A stretch of DNA of 64,000 nucleotides, from contig NZ_BMRC01000018.1 in the NCBI RefSeq assembly GCF_014648435.1, positions 1-64,000 of the forward strand, in the 5' to 3' direction. The stretch is from Nonomuraea spiralis (GTDB taxonomy: Bacteria; Actinomycetota; Actinomycetes; Streptosporangiales; Streptosporangiaceae). Below, piece after piece: positions 8,733-17,029 of this stretch; within the stretch, counting starts at the first letter, position 1; each line of letters begins with the position of its first letter. Made by a program: the position numbers and the translations under genes. The notes beneath the pieces are model-generated. The model saw only the letters and a program-made list of their open reading frames with translations. It did not search any database and was not told where the DNA came from.

Positions 8733-9962
8733 TCAGGAGGCGTTCGGCAGCGCGCCGGACAGCTGGAGCAGGTCGATGAACGCGTCGATGCCGCTCGGCA
8801 CCGGCCAGTCGGTGTCGCGCAGCGCCGCCAGATCCGCGGCGGCCCGCGCCGCGACGTCGGGCACCCCGGCGTCGACGGCCTTGGCCAGCACCACCCAGCC
8901 GGCCTCCCAGCGCCGCCGCGTCAGGTCGCTCTGCACGGCTGAGACGACGGCCGTCAGGAAGGCGAGCTGCCGGTCGCCCCTACCCGGAAGGGCGAAGGCG
9001 TCCGGATCGGCCAGCACGCGGTCGGGGTCGGGCAGGTCGAGCTGTTCGAGGTAGGCCAGCAGTTCCAGACCGGGGCCGTCGCCGACCGCGCCGACCACCG
9101 CGGCCGCGACTGCCTTCTGGCCGGCGCCGGTGGCGTACCCGACCGCCAGCAGGCGCAGCGCCATCTCCCAGGTGCGCGGCGACGGCCAGGCGCGGCCCCG
9201 GCCCTCGGCGTCACCGGGCAGGTGGTGGGCCAGGCCAGGCCGTGCGGACAGGAACCCCGAGACCACCCCGCGTGCACGCGCGACCGCGCTGGGCACCCGG
9301 GCCGGGTCGACGAGCGGCAGGGGCACGGCCGGCCAGGTCCCGGCCATCCCTCGCGCGACCGTTCGCGGGTCGTGCGTCCACTGCAGGTGCACGAACCGGT
9401 TGGCCAGCGGCGGGCTGAGGTGCCAGCCGTCGGCGGCGCTGGACGGCGGGTTGGCGGCGGCGACCACACGGACCTGCTCCGGGAGCGACAGGCTGCCGAC
9501 CCGGCGTTCGAGGACGACCCGCAGCAGCGCCGCCTGGACGGCGGGCGGAGCGGAGGACAGCTCGTCGAAGAACACCAGGCCGCGCCCGGCCGTGGCCAGC
9601 CGAACCGCCCAGTCCGGCGGGGCCATCGGCACCCCGGTGGTGGCCGGATCATCACCGATGATGGGCAGGCCGGCGAAGTCGGAGGGCTCGTGCACGCTCG
9701 CGATCACCGTCTCGAGCGGGACGCCGAGTCCGGCGGCCAGCTGCTGAAGGCCGGCGGACTTGCCGATCCCCGGCTCGCCCCAGAGCAGCACCGGCAGGTT
9801 CGCCGACACCGCGAGCGACAGCGCCTCCAGCTGCGGGTTCGCGGCCGGCTCCGTCCGCTGGGAGCCGAGCCGGCGGAGGAGTTCGTCTGCCGCGGCCAGC
9901 GGGTCCGGCGCGAAGCCCTCGTGGGTGACGTTCACTGTTCCTCGTCTTTCCAGATCATCCAT
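8733..9962 (-). CDS. MoxR-family AAA+ ATPase
   Basis: 409 residues. Walker A GEPGIGKS (62-69), Walker B GLVFFDELSS (D133-E134), and a sensor region RVVAAANPPSSAADGW. MoxR ATPases act with VWA proteins as chaperone-like machines. The ATG at 9962 overlaps the end of the upstream ankyrin gene by 8 bp. A GTG at 9935, preceded by GAGGA, is an alternative start that would remove nine residues. It is followed 3 bp later by its VWA/metallopeptidase partner. In this operon it is the only recognisable energy-using component, which suggests it drives whatever response the LRR and ankyrin proteins control. Confidence 0.88.
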   Translation of the reverse strand: MDDLERRGTVNVTHEGFAPDPLAAADELLRRLGSQRTEPAANPQLEALSLAVSANLPVLLWGEPGIGKSAGLQQLAAGLGVPLETVIASVHEPSDFAGLPIIGDDPATTGVPMAPPDWAVRLATAGRGLVFFDELSSAPPAVQAALLRVVLERRVGSLSLPEQVRVVAAANPPSSAADGWHLSPPLANRFVHLQWTHDPRTVARGMAGTWPAVPLPLVDPARVPSAVARARGVVSGFLSARPGLAHHLPGDAEGRGRAWPSPRTWEMALRLLAVGYATGAGQKAVAAAVVGAVGDGPGLELLAYLEQLDLPDPDRVLADPDAFALPGRGDRQLAFLTAVVSAVQSDLTRRRWEAGWVVLAKAVDAGVPDVAARAAADLAALRDTDWPVPSGIDAFIDLLQLSGALPNAS

Positions 9963-11673
9963 CGGACCGGTCGCGGTCCAGGAGGGCCAGGAGGAAGCCC
10001 AGGTCGGTGCGGTTGCGGAAGTGGATGAGCCGGGAGAGCGACATGCCTTCGTCGTCGGTGACGTCGGGGTCGGCTCCGGCGGTGAGCAGCGCCCGTACCA
10101 GCGCGACGGGGCCGTTGTCGCCGACGGCCACGTGGAGCGCCGTGCGCTGGTTGCTGTCCACGGCCTCCAGGTCGACGCCGGCCGCCAGCAGGCGCGGCAG
10201 CAGGACCTCGTGGTCCAGGTGGATCAGCGCGTGCAGGAGCGTGCGGTGCCGGCCGTCACGGAAGCGCGGGTCGACACCGGCGTCGAGCAGCCTGAGCACT
10301 CCGGGCGTGTCACCGTGCTGGGCGCGGGTGTACAGCTCGCGCCGCTGCTCCCGCAGGGCCTTGGGCAGCCGGCCCGCGCCGGAGGCCATCGCCTGCGCAA
10401 CGGCGAAGCAGCCGGCGACCGCGCCGCCGAAGGCCCGCAGCGCCTGCTCCCGCCGCTGCTCGTCCGCGCTGTGCGGCATCCGCAGCACACCGTCCTGGAA
10501 GCACACCTCGTGCCAGTCACCGCGGCAGCGCACCTGGACGGGGGACGGGAGCCGCGGATCCGGCGGCCCGACCGGGTGGGCGGAGTCCTGGCGCAGCGGG
10601 AAGAGCGCGTCCCGGACCAGCGGATGCAGCCGGTCCGGGACCGCGTCGCCATGCCGGAGCGCATCGAGGTCCGGCAGCCGCCGCCAGCACGCCTCGGCGA
10701 GCACCGGGACGCCGGGGAACTCCTTGGGGTCGATGATCCGGATCCGCAGTTCGCCGCCCCGCTTGCCGCTTTCGAGCAGCATGGAGTGGCCCCAGTAATT
10801 CGGAATCTGGAAGCGGTGCCCGAAGCCCTCGCCGGTGAGCAGCCGGATCTCCGGTGCAAGCCTGGTCAGCGCCAGCGGGAGTCTTTCCAGGACGGGCGAC
10901 GGACTGATCCGGGAGCCCCAGCGGCGTTCGAGCGGTGCCGGATCCAGCGTGATCCCCGCCGCGGCCAACGCCGCCTCGATCTCCCCTCGCTCGTGCAGCA
11001 GGGTCGCCCATTCGGCGCGGGCCGGCGGGTCGGCGGGGCCGGGGTCGGCCGTGGGCAGGTCTCCGGCGGCGCGTGGGGTTCCGTCCGCGTTGAGGAACGG
11101 CGGCCGCTCTCCACCGCCATGGCGTTCCAGCAGCGCGCCGGTGCGCCGGGCGTCCCACAGGTGCCGTAGCAAGGTCCAGTCATGGAGGGCGTGCAGGTGA
11201 CCGCCGCCCGAGCTGACGTCCTGGTCGATGCGGCCGAAGCGCAGGAGCAGCCGCTGCGGCCCGTCCACCATCGTCGGCGTGGTGACGTACAGATGCTGCA
11301 CGGCCTTGGCCGCACGCGGGTAACCGGCAAGAGTGATCGTCTGGCGGTTGCGGATCGTCGTGCGTCCCATCAGGAAGCGCGGCAGATGCCAGCGCAGCAG
11401 ATCCGGCGCGAGATGGAGGAGGTCGTCCTCGACAACGGCCGCGACGGCGCCGCCGTGCTCCCGGGCGATGTCGGCCAGGTCGAACGCGACGTCGACGTTC
11501 GCGGCGGCGCAGGCGCCGCGCCAGTCTCCGTCGAGACGCCGCGCGCCGGCCTGCTCGATCATCCATCGGGGAACGGCGTACCGCAGGATCCGCCGTCGGC
11601 TCGACGCCTCGTCCGGCGGGTAGGACAGCGTGCGGCGCGGCGCTGCGGAGACTGGTGTGCTGACGGCGTTCAT
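9955..11673 (-). CDS. Ankyrin-repeat protein, second paralogue
   Basis: 572 residues. Residues about 1-440 are a large domain I cannot name, shared with the upstream paralogue (AVPRWMIEQA..RRLDGDWRGACAAA, DLLRWHLPRF, AWRRLPDLDAL-like blocks, CRGDWHEVCFQDG, AFGGAVAGCFAV). Residues about 460-560 hold ankyrin repeats: ELYTRAQHGDTPGVLRLLDAGVDP, RTLLHALIHLDHEVLLPRLLAAGVD, RTALHVAVGDNGPVALVRALL. Ankyrin repeats bind protein partners. Its ATG overlaps the paralogue's stop by 4 bp (ATGA), and its stop overlaps the MoxR start. No signal peptide or membrane segment is visible. Confidence 0.85.
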   Translation of the reverse strand: MNAVSTPVSAAPRRTLSYPPDEASSRRRILRYAVPRWMIEQAGARRLDGDWRGACAAANVDVAFDLADIAREHGGAVAAVVEDDLLHLAPDLLRWHLPRFLMGRTTIRNRQTITLAGYPRAAKAVQHLYVTTPTMVDGPQRLLLRFGRIDQDVSSGGGHLHALHDWTLLRHLWDARRTGALLERHGGGERPPFLNADGTPRAAGDLPTADPGPADPPARAEWATLLHERGEIEAALAAAGITLDPAPLERRWGSRISPSPVLERLPLALTRLAPEIRLLTGEGFGHRFQIPNYWGHSMLLESGKRGGELRIRIIDPKEFPGVPVLAEACWRRLPDLDALRHGDAVPDRLHPLVRDALFPLRQDSAHPVGPPDPRLPSPVQVRCRGDWHEVCFQDGVLRMPHSADEQRREQALRAFGGAVAGCFAVAQAMASGAGRLPKALREQRRELYTRAQHGDTPGVLRLLDAGVDPRFRDGRHRTLLHALIHLDHEVLLPRLLAAGVDLEAVDSNQRTALHVAVGDNGPVALVRALLTAGADPDVTDDEGMSLSRLIHFRNRTDLGFLLALLDRDRSDG

Positions 11674-13502
11674 TCTTCCTCGGCGAGTTCCGGATGCTCC
11701 CGCTCGATGCGATCCGTGACGAAGTCCAGGTCATCGCGTCCGAGCCAGGCGATCAGGCGGTGCAGCGAGAAGGGCTCGCCGTGGACCTCGCCGGTCAGGT
11801 CGATCCGCGCCCCCGCGGCGAGCAGCGCCTGCACGAGCGCCGCCGAACCGTCGCCGCAGATCGCGGCGAACAGGGGCGTACGCTGCTCCTCATCCCTGGC
11901 GTCGATGTCCAGACCCGCCGCCAGGAGCCGCCCGAGCAGGCCGTCGTGGTCGAGGTGCCGCAGCCGGTGGGCCGCCTCACGCCTTCGACGGCCGCGCACC
12001 CTCGGGTCGGCGCCAGGATCGAGCAGGTGCAGCATGTGGAGCAGGGTGCGGCGCCGGCTGTCACGGACGCGTGGATCCACGCCGGCGTCCAGCAGTCGCA
12101 GGACGCCCGGGAGGTCGCCGTGCTGGACCCGTGCGAACAGTTCCCCTCGCTGGTGGCGCAGCACCTTGGGCAGCCGCCCACTTCCGGACGTCCACGCGTG
12201 CCGTACGGCGAAGCATCCGGCGGTCGCGCCGCCGAAGGCCCGCATGGCGGCCTCCCGCTGCTGCTCCTGCGCACTGTGCGGGATGTCCAGGGCGCCGTCG
12301 CGGAAGGAGACCTCGTGCCACTCGCCGCGGCAGCGGATCCGGGCCGGTTGGGGGAGTTCCGGGCCGGGCGGCCCCGCGGGAGCGCCGTGCGCGGCGCGTC
12401 CCGGGAGCAGTGCCTCGTGTACGAGCGGATGGAGCTGCTCCGGCGGATGGCCGTCCCGTAGCAGGTCGAGGTCGGGCAGGCGACGCCAGCACGCTTCGGG
12501 GAGCACCGTGTCCGCGGGCTCCGTGCCCATCTCGAACTCGACGATTCGGACGCGCAGCCCCGTGTCCCGTCCGTCGGTCTCGAAGAGGATCGCCGCGTAC
12601 TGCCGGTAGGGGAGCCAGAAACGTCCGGTTCCCGTTGAGGCCGCGAGGTGACGGATCTCCGCCTCCAACCGGGTCAGGGCGAGGGGCATCCGCGCGAGTA
12701 CGTCGAGCGGATCAAGATCGACCTCGACGTCGGGCGGCGCGGTGTCCAGATCGATGCCGGCGGCCGCGAAGGCCGCTTGGACGTCGCCCCGTTCGTGCAG
12801 CAGCGTCACCCACTCGGTGAACGACGCCGGGTCGGCGCGTCCTGGGTCGGCCGTGGGAAGCTCCTGCACCGTGCGCGGTGTGCCGTCGCCGTGGAGGAAC
12901 GGCGCCCGCGTCCTGTCGCCGCCGCAGCGTTCACGCAGGTCGCCGGCATGGCGTACGTCCCACAGATGTCGTGAGCCGCTCCAGTCCTGCACGACGTTGC
13001 GCCAGAACGCGCTGTAGGCCCAGTCGGTCTCCAGATAGGTGTTCTGCCGGCCAACGGAGCCGACGTGCAGGCGCAGCCGCTGCGGGCCGTGGACCATCCA
13101 GCGGGGCGTCCGCAGGTACAGGTACGGCGCGTCGGAGACCTCGGCCGGCCGCCCCAGGATCATCACCTGGTCGGGCACGATCGTCGTACGCCCGCGGTCC
13201 AGGCGAGGCAGATGCCAGCGCAGCAGATCCGGCGCGAAACTGCACAGGTCGTCCTCGATCGCCGCGGCGACTTCCGCACCGTAGGCGTCGGCGACACCGG
13301 CCAGGTCGAAGGTGACGTCGACGTTGGCCGCGGCGCAGGCACCGTGCCAGTCGCCCGCGAGCCGCCGTTCGGTCGCCTGATCGATCATCCACGAGGGCAC
13401 CGCGTGCCGCCGGATCCGCCGCAACCGGGACGCCTCGTGCGGCGGATACGAAGCCGACGCCGGACGAGGGGGCAGACCGGCCGGTGGGAGCGGCGCGCTC
13501 AC
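11670..13502 (-). CDS. Ankyrin-repeat protein, first paralogue
   Basis: 610 residues from GTG 13502, which overlaps the LRR gene's stop by 4 bp (GTGA). It has the same architecture as the next gene: an unnamed N-terminal domain (AVPSWMIDQATERRLAGDW, GACAAANVDVTFDLAGVA, SFAPDLLRWHLPRL, CRGEWHEVSFRDG, AFGGATAGCFAV), then ankyrin repeats (ELFARVQHGDLPGVLRLLDA, RTLLHMLHLLDPGADP, RTPLFAAICGDGSAALVQAL). Divergence from the paralogue is substantial, so the duplication is old and both copies are probably needed. It may act as a sensor or adaptor feeding the MoxR ATPase; that is inference from context. Confidence 0.85.
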   Translation of the reverse strand: MSAPLPPAGLPPRPASASYPPHEASRLRRIRRHAVPSWMIDQATERRLAGDWHGACAAANVDVTFDLAGVADAYGAEVAAAIEDDLCSFAPDLLRWHLPRLDRGRTTIVPDQVMILGRPAEVSDAPYLYLRTPRWMVHGPQRLRLHVGSVGRQNTYLETDWAYSAFWRNVVQDWSGSRHLWDVRHAGDLRERCGGDRTRAPFLHGDGTPRTVQELPTADPGRADPASFTEWVTLLHERGDVQAAFAAAGIDLDTAPPDVEVDLDPLDVLARMPLALTRLEAEIRHLAASTGTGRFWLPYRQYAAILFETDGRDTGLRVRIVEFEMGTEPADTVLPEACWRRLPDLDLLRDGHPPEQLHPLVHEALLPGRAAHGAPAGPPGPELPQPARIRCRGEWHEVSFRDGALDIPHSAQEQQREAAMRAFGGATAGCFAVRHAWTSGSGRLPKVLRHQRGELFARVQHGDLPGVLRLLDAGVDPRVRDSRRRTLLHMLHLLDPGADPRVRGRRRREAAHRLRHLDHDGLLGRLLAAGLDIDARDEEQRTPLFAAICGDGSAALVQALLAAGARIDLTGEVHGEPFSLHRLIAWLGRDDLDFVTDRIEREHPELAEEE

Positions 13503-14632
13503 CGGTAGAGGCTGCCGATCGCGTGCAGGTCCGGATGGGGCCGGGCGGCGGGACGCAGCCGCGGCGCCAGTTCGCGCTTGACCCGGCGGGGCACGCCGGG
13601 CCCGAACCCGACGTATTCCAGACGGGTGTCGCCGGCAACGGCCGCCAGCACAGCCTTGGCGCCGCGCCCGGTGATCCCGGTCCTGCGCAGTTCCAGCCGG
13701 CGCAGCGGACTGCCGGGCAGAGCCGCCGCCAGCACAGCCGCGCCGGTGTCCCCGATGACGTTCGCGGGCGCGCCGAGACTCCGCTCCGATGGCGGACGTC
13801 CCAGGTCGAGTGCCTCGATGCCGCTGAGTGCGCCGGCCAGCGCGCGGACACCGTCCAGCCCGATGCCGTTGCCGCCGAGGCCCAGGCGCACCGGCCGGGC
13901 CGGGTCGGCCACCGCGGCGAGCGCCGCCGCGCCCGTGTCGCCGAGATGGTTGGCCGGAAGGTAGAGCTCGCCCACCCCGGCGTCCCGGATCAGCGCGGCC
14001 AGCAGATCGCCGCACTCCGGGCCCAGCCCGTTCCCGCCCAGGAACAGCCGCTCGACCGGGGTCGGCCGCTCGGTGAGCGCGCCCAGCAGCGCTCGCAGCC
14101 CCTCCCGCGTGAGGCCGGTGTTGACCAGGTCGAGAGTGCGGATCGTGGTGTTGCGGCGCAGCATCGCGGCCAGGGCGAGAACTCCGTCGTCGCCCACCGG
14201 GTTCCGCTTGAGCCACACGGCGCGCACCGCGGTGTCCGCGGCCAGCCGCCCGGCCAGCACCTCGGCGCCCGCCGCGTCGATGCGGTTGCAGCCGAGATAG
14301 AGGGTCTCCAGGCCGTGGCCGGGAACCAGCGCGTCGGCGATGATCCGGGCTCCGTCGTTCCCGATGGCGTTGGTGCCCAGCAGCAGGTGGACGGCGTGCG
14401 GCGAGGCCACCGCGGCCGGGAGCAGCCGCGCCGCACCGGCTGGGCCGAGGCCCTGCTTGCACAGGTCGATCCGGCCGCCGGGCCGTACGGTGCCGAGCGG
14501 GAAGGTCTCGTCGGCCACCACCTGCGTCGGCACGGCCAGCCGCGCGACCAGCGGATCCAGGCCCGCCGGATCGGCCGGCGGCACGTCAGGGTGCTCGATC
14601 GCGGGGCAACGTACGGGCGTCGGCTCCATCAT
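13499..14632 (-). CDS. Leucine-rich repeat (ribonuclease-inhibitor-like) protein
   Basis: 377 residues from ATG 14632, which shares one base with the SDR stop (TGATG); TTG 14638 is an alternative. Residues about 60-350 form roughly ten ribonuclease-inhibitor-type LRRs of about 28 residues, for example GLETLYLGCNRIDAAGAEVL, TIRTLDLVNTGLTREGLRAL, VERLFLGGNGLGPECGDLL and LRRLELRRTGITGRGAKAVL. Such horseshoe proteins are ligand or protein sensors. There is no signal peptide, so it is intracellular. It is coupled on both sides within the six-gene operon. Confidence 0.87.
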   Translation of the reverse strand: MMEPTPVRCPAIEHPDVPPADPAGLDPLVARLAVPTQVVADETFPLGTVRPGGRIDLCKQGLGPAGAARLLPAAVASPHAVHLLLGTNAIGNDGARIIADALVPGHGLETLYLGCNRIDAAGAEVLAGRLAADTAVRAVWLKRNPVGDDGVLALAAMLRRNTTIRTLDLVNTGLTREGLRALLGALTERPTPVERLFLGGNGLGPECGDLLAALIRDAGVGELYLPANHLGDTGAAALAAVADPARPVRLGLGGNGIGLDGVRALAGALSGIEALDLGRPPSERSLGAPANVIGDTGAAVLAAALPGSPLRRLELRRTGITGRGAKAVLAAVAGDTRLEYVGFGPGVPRRVKRELAPRLRPAARPHPDLHAIGSLYR

Positions 14633-16173
14633 CACCAATCCACCGGTCGGTAGTCCTTCAAGAACAGGCCGGACAGCCGTTGCCCGCCCACGCCACGCAC
14701 GATCGGGTCGTAGACCCGGGCGGCACCGTCGATGACGTCCAGCGGCGGACGGAAACCCGCCTCCCGCTGCGCGATCTTGTCCGGGTGGGGGCGTTCATCG
14801 GTGACCCAGCCGGTGTCGACGCTGTTCATGTAGATGCCTGAGGCCGCATAGTCCGCGGCGGCGGTGCGGGTCAGCATGTTCAGGGCGGCCTTGGCCATGT
14901 TGGTGTGGGGATGGCGGACGGTCTTGTGCTCCCGGGAGAAGCTGCCCTCCATCGCCGAGACCTGCACGACGTACCGGTCCGGCCACGGCGACGACTCCAG
15001 CAGCCCCCGCAGCCGCGACGTCAGCACGAACGGCGCGAAGGAGTTGACCAATTGGACCTCCAGCCACTCGGCCGGGTCCACCTCGTGCAGCCGGAGGCTC
15101 CAGCTGTTGCGGTCGCGCAGGTCCAGCGGCTGACCGGTCTCGTCCGTCTGCCCGGCGGGGAACAGCGTCTCCAGAGTGTCCCGTCGCGTGAGAGCCTGCC
15201 CGGCGGGCGCGAGCCCGGAGATCGCAGGAGACGCGAGCACCGGCGCGGATTCCACCGGCGCGGATTCCAGCGGCGCGGCCGTCCCTGGCACGCCCCGCAC
15301 GTCGATCCGCGCGGCCAGGCCGGTCAGCGGCGCGTGCTCAGCCGCGCGCACCTCGCGATGGTACGCGGCGGGCCGGCGGATCGTCTGGGCGGCGTTGTTG
15401 ATGAGGATGTCGAGATGGCTGAAACGCCGCTGAACGGACTCCAGCAGACCCGCGACGGCCGCCAGGTCCAGCAGGTCGACACCGTGGACGTGCACCCGGT
15501 CCAGCCAGGCCTCGGCGTCGCGTACGGCCGCGAGCCGGCGGGCGGCGTCCCGCGGGTAGCGGGTGGTGACCAGGACGTCCGCGCCGTCGCGCAGCAGCTT
15601 CAGGGCCAGCTGGAAACCGATCTTGACTCGTCCCCCGGTCACGATCGCCCGGCGGCCACGCAGGTCGCAGCGGGCGTGCCGGCGGGCCATGTTCTCCTCT
15701 GCGCAGTCCAGGCACAGCAGGTGGTATTCCGGATGGACCTGCCCGTAGGCGGACTTGCAGACGTAGCAGCGTCGCGTGCCCACCAGCGGGCGCCGAGCCG
15801 GAACGGGCCGCTCACCCGGCGGCTCCGGCTCCGCGGAACCGGCCTGACCCTGAAGTTCCGTCGAAGCTCCGGGCGGGACGAGCGCCGGGGCGGGGTCCTG
15901 CTCCCGGTAGCGCGCCGTGGCCGCCGTCGCCTCGCGGTCGCGTCGCCTGCGCTCGGTGTGCCGCGACGCCTTTCGTGTCTTCTTCCCCGCCCGGTACAAG
16001 TGCGCCGCGGCCTCGTGCACGGCAGCCCATCGGGGATCGGCCGGATCCATGGCCCGCGCCTGGGCCATCACCCGCAGGCAGGTTTCGACGTCGGCCTGGT
16101 CGGGGGAGGGTCCTGATCCGGGCGTTGGCGTCCTGGTCACGTCAGGATCCAAGACCGGCACCCGCCCCCCCAC
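14632..16173 (-). CDS. SDR-fold protein with N-terminal helical and zinc-ribbon-like region; catalytic Tyr missing
   Basis: 513 residues, first gene of the six-gene operon. Residues 25-95 are helical and rich in Arg/Lys. Cys136-x2-Cys139 and Cys154-x2-Cys157 look like a zinc ribbon. From about 172 there is a Rossmann SDR domain: GRRAIVTGGRVKIG (in place of TGxxxGIG), LDILINNAAQT, and VSAMEGSF with the Ser. The usual YxxxK is TNMAK (T424...K428), so the catalytic tyrosine is replaced. An insertion of about 100 residues (270-370) precedes the Ser motif. It may bind a nucleotide without classical dehydrogenase chemistry. GTG 16173 follows GGAAG at 7 nt; GTG 16140 is possible. The gene starts 20 bp after a tRNA-like element. 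Confidence 0.82.
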   Translation of the reverse strand: MGGRVPVLDPDVTRTPTPGSGPSPDQADVETCLRVMAQARAMDPADPRWAAVHEAAAHLYRAGKKTRKASRHTERRRRDREATAATARYREQDPAPALVPPGASTELQGQAGSAEPEPPGERPVPARRPLVGTRRCYVCKSAYGQVHPEYHLLCLDCAEENMARRHARCDLRGRRAIVTGGRVKIGFQLALKLLRDGADVLVTTRYPRDAARRLAAVRDAEAWLDRVHVHGVDLLDLAAVAGLLESVQRRFSHLDILINNAAQTIRRPAAYHREVRAAEHAPLTGLAARIDVRGVPGTAAPLESAPVESAPVLASPAISGLAPAGQALTRRDTLETLFPAGQTDETGQPLDLRDRNSWSLRLHEVDPAEWLEVQLVNSFAPFVLTSRLRGLLESSPWPDRYVVQVSAMEGSFSREHKTVRHPHTNMAKAALNMLTRTAAADYAASGIYMNSVDTGWVTDERPHPDKIAQREAGFRPPLDVIDGAARVYDPIVRGVGGQRLSGLFLKDYRPVDW

Positions 16174-16193
16174 CGATGACTTCCACGATCTGG

Positions 16194-16270
16194 GGCAAGG
16201 CTGGCCGGATTCGAACCGACGTCCTCCAACCCGCTGTAAGGCGCGACGACCTCTGCGCTACAGCCTTGCC
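16194..16270 (-). tRNA. tRNA-like sequence, probably degenerate
   Basis: On the minus strand the ends form a perfect 10-bp pairing (GGCAAGGCTG with CAGCCTTGCC). A D-arm (GCGC stem, loop containing GG) and a good T-arm (GTCGG, TTCGAAT, CCGGC) are present. The anticodon arm between them does not fold into a standard 5-bp stem with 7-nt loop and U33, and the stretch is short. No anticodon can be assigned. It is either a decayed tRNA or attachment-site half, or a tRNA-like leader of the SDR operon, which begins 20 bp downstream on the same strand. Confidence 0.45.
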
Positions 16271-16659
16271 GCCGCAGAGCTTAGCGAATAACACCGACAT
16301 TCGATGGCCAATATGGGCATTTGGGATCGCCGCATCACCGACGCACCTGGACCACCTCGCTAGCCGGTGCGACATTCTCCGCTCGGCCTCTGGAGTCGGA
16401 GCGCGCTGCCCCCGAGAAGACACGCACCCGATCGGCCCCGAGCCCCGAGCCAGGGCGAGGTCCCGCCACTCCCCGGGCGCCGTCCAAGGCGCCACGAGCG
16501 TTGAGTCGAGGCATGATCACGCAGGTCTTGGGGTGGCTGAGTCGCCGCGGTCCCCATTCTCATGGCTGGACGTGAACCGTCCCATCCCGCCGCAGGCTCC
16601 CTCCCTTCCTGCTCTGGACACGTGCCCGATGAGTGATCCCATCGAACGAGAGGCACCGC
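16271..16659. other. Non-coding stretch upstream of tRNA-like element
   Basis: About 390 bp without a supportable gene. It must hold the promoter for the tRNA-like element and probably for the six-gene operon; TAAGCT near 16280 (minus strand) is a possible -10. The part nearest 16270-16330 is noticeably AT-richer than its surroundings. Confidence 0.4.
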
Positions 16660-16814
16660 TCATGGCAGGGATGGGCGACGTGCCAGCACGGCCAGAACGG
16701 GGCTGTACCGGGCCACAGGCTCGGCCGGCGGCGCGTCGATGAAGCCGAGGATCCCCATGATCGCCTCGTGGTCGGCGTTCAGACGCCGATGGTAGACGGG
16801 AGCATGATGCGCGA
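16660..16814 (-). pseudogene. 3' fragment of Abi-like HEPN gene (duplicate of 5367-6015)
   Basis: About 50 codons read IAHHAPVYHRRLNADHEAIM, then GILGFIDAPPAEPVARYSPV, then LAVLARRPSLP and stop. This matches, with a few substitutions, the last 50 residues of the Abi-like protein encoded at 5367-6015, including half of its RNKIAHH motif. Everything upstream is replaced by a MarR fragment at the junction near 16814. It is therefore a broken second copy, in inverted orientation about 11 kb away. Confidence 0.8.
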
Positions 16815-17027
16815 TTAGCAGTCGCCGCTCTCCCAGCACATCTCGGGCTGCTCCGCCATGGTGACGGCGGTGATCGCCCGGGCGGCGTCGCCGAGTGCGG
16901 CAGGCTGTTCGGGCGTCAGCGCGTCGACCACGAGACGACGCGCTTCACGGACGTGACCAGGGACGATCTCCTCAAGCTTGGCGAAGCCGGCCGAGCGGTA
17001 CGAGGCGTTCAGCTCATTGGGGTTCAA
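16815..17027 (-). pseudogene. C-terminal fragment of MarR-family regulator
   Basis: About 65 residues: FAKLEEIVPGHVREARRLVV, then DALTPEQPAALGDAARAITA. This is the terminal helix region of MarR proteins, where the sequence after the wing reads APGHVEAVRRLVxDxLTxEQ. The winged helix itself is absent, and a TGA lies just upstream of a TTG 'start'. The fragment joins directly to the Abi-like fragment, so both are rearrangement debris. Confidence 0.55.
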
Positions 17028-17029
17028 GG

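Noticed and set aside
11182..12609. Long plus-strand open frames across the ankyrin genes
   Set aside because: The translations are Ser/Arg-rich shadows; ankyrin consensus is on the minus strand.
16194..16270. A functional tRNA with an assignable anticodon
   Set aside because: The anticodon arm does not form a 5-bp stem with a 7-nt loop and U33, so only a tRNA-like label is justified.
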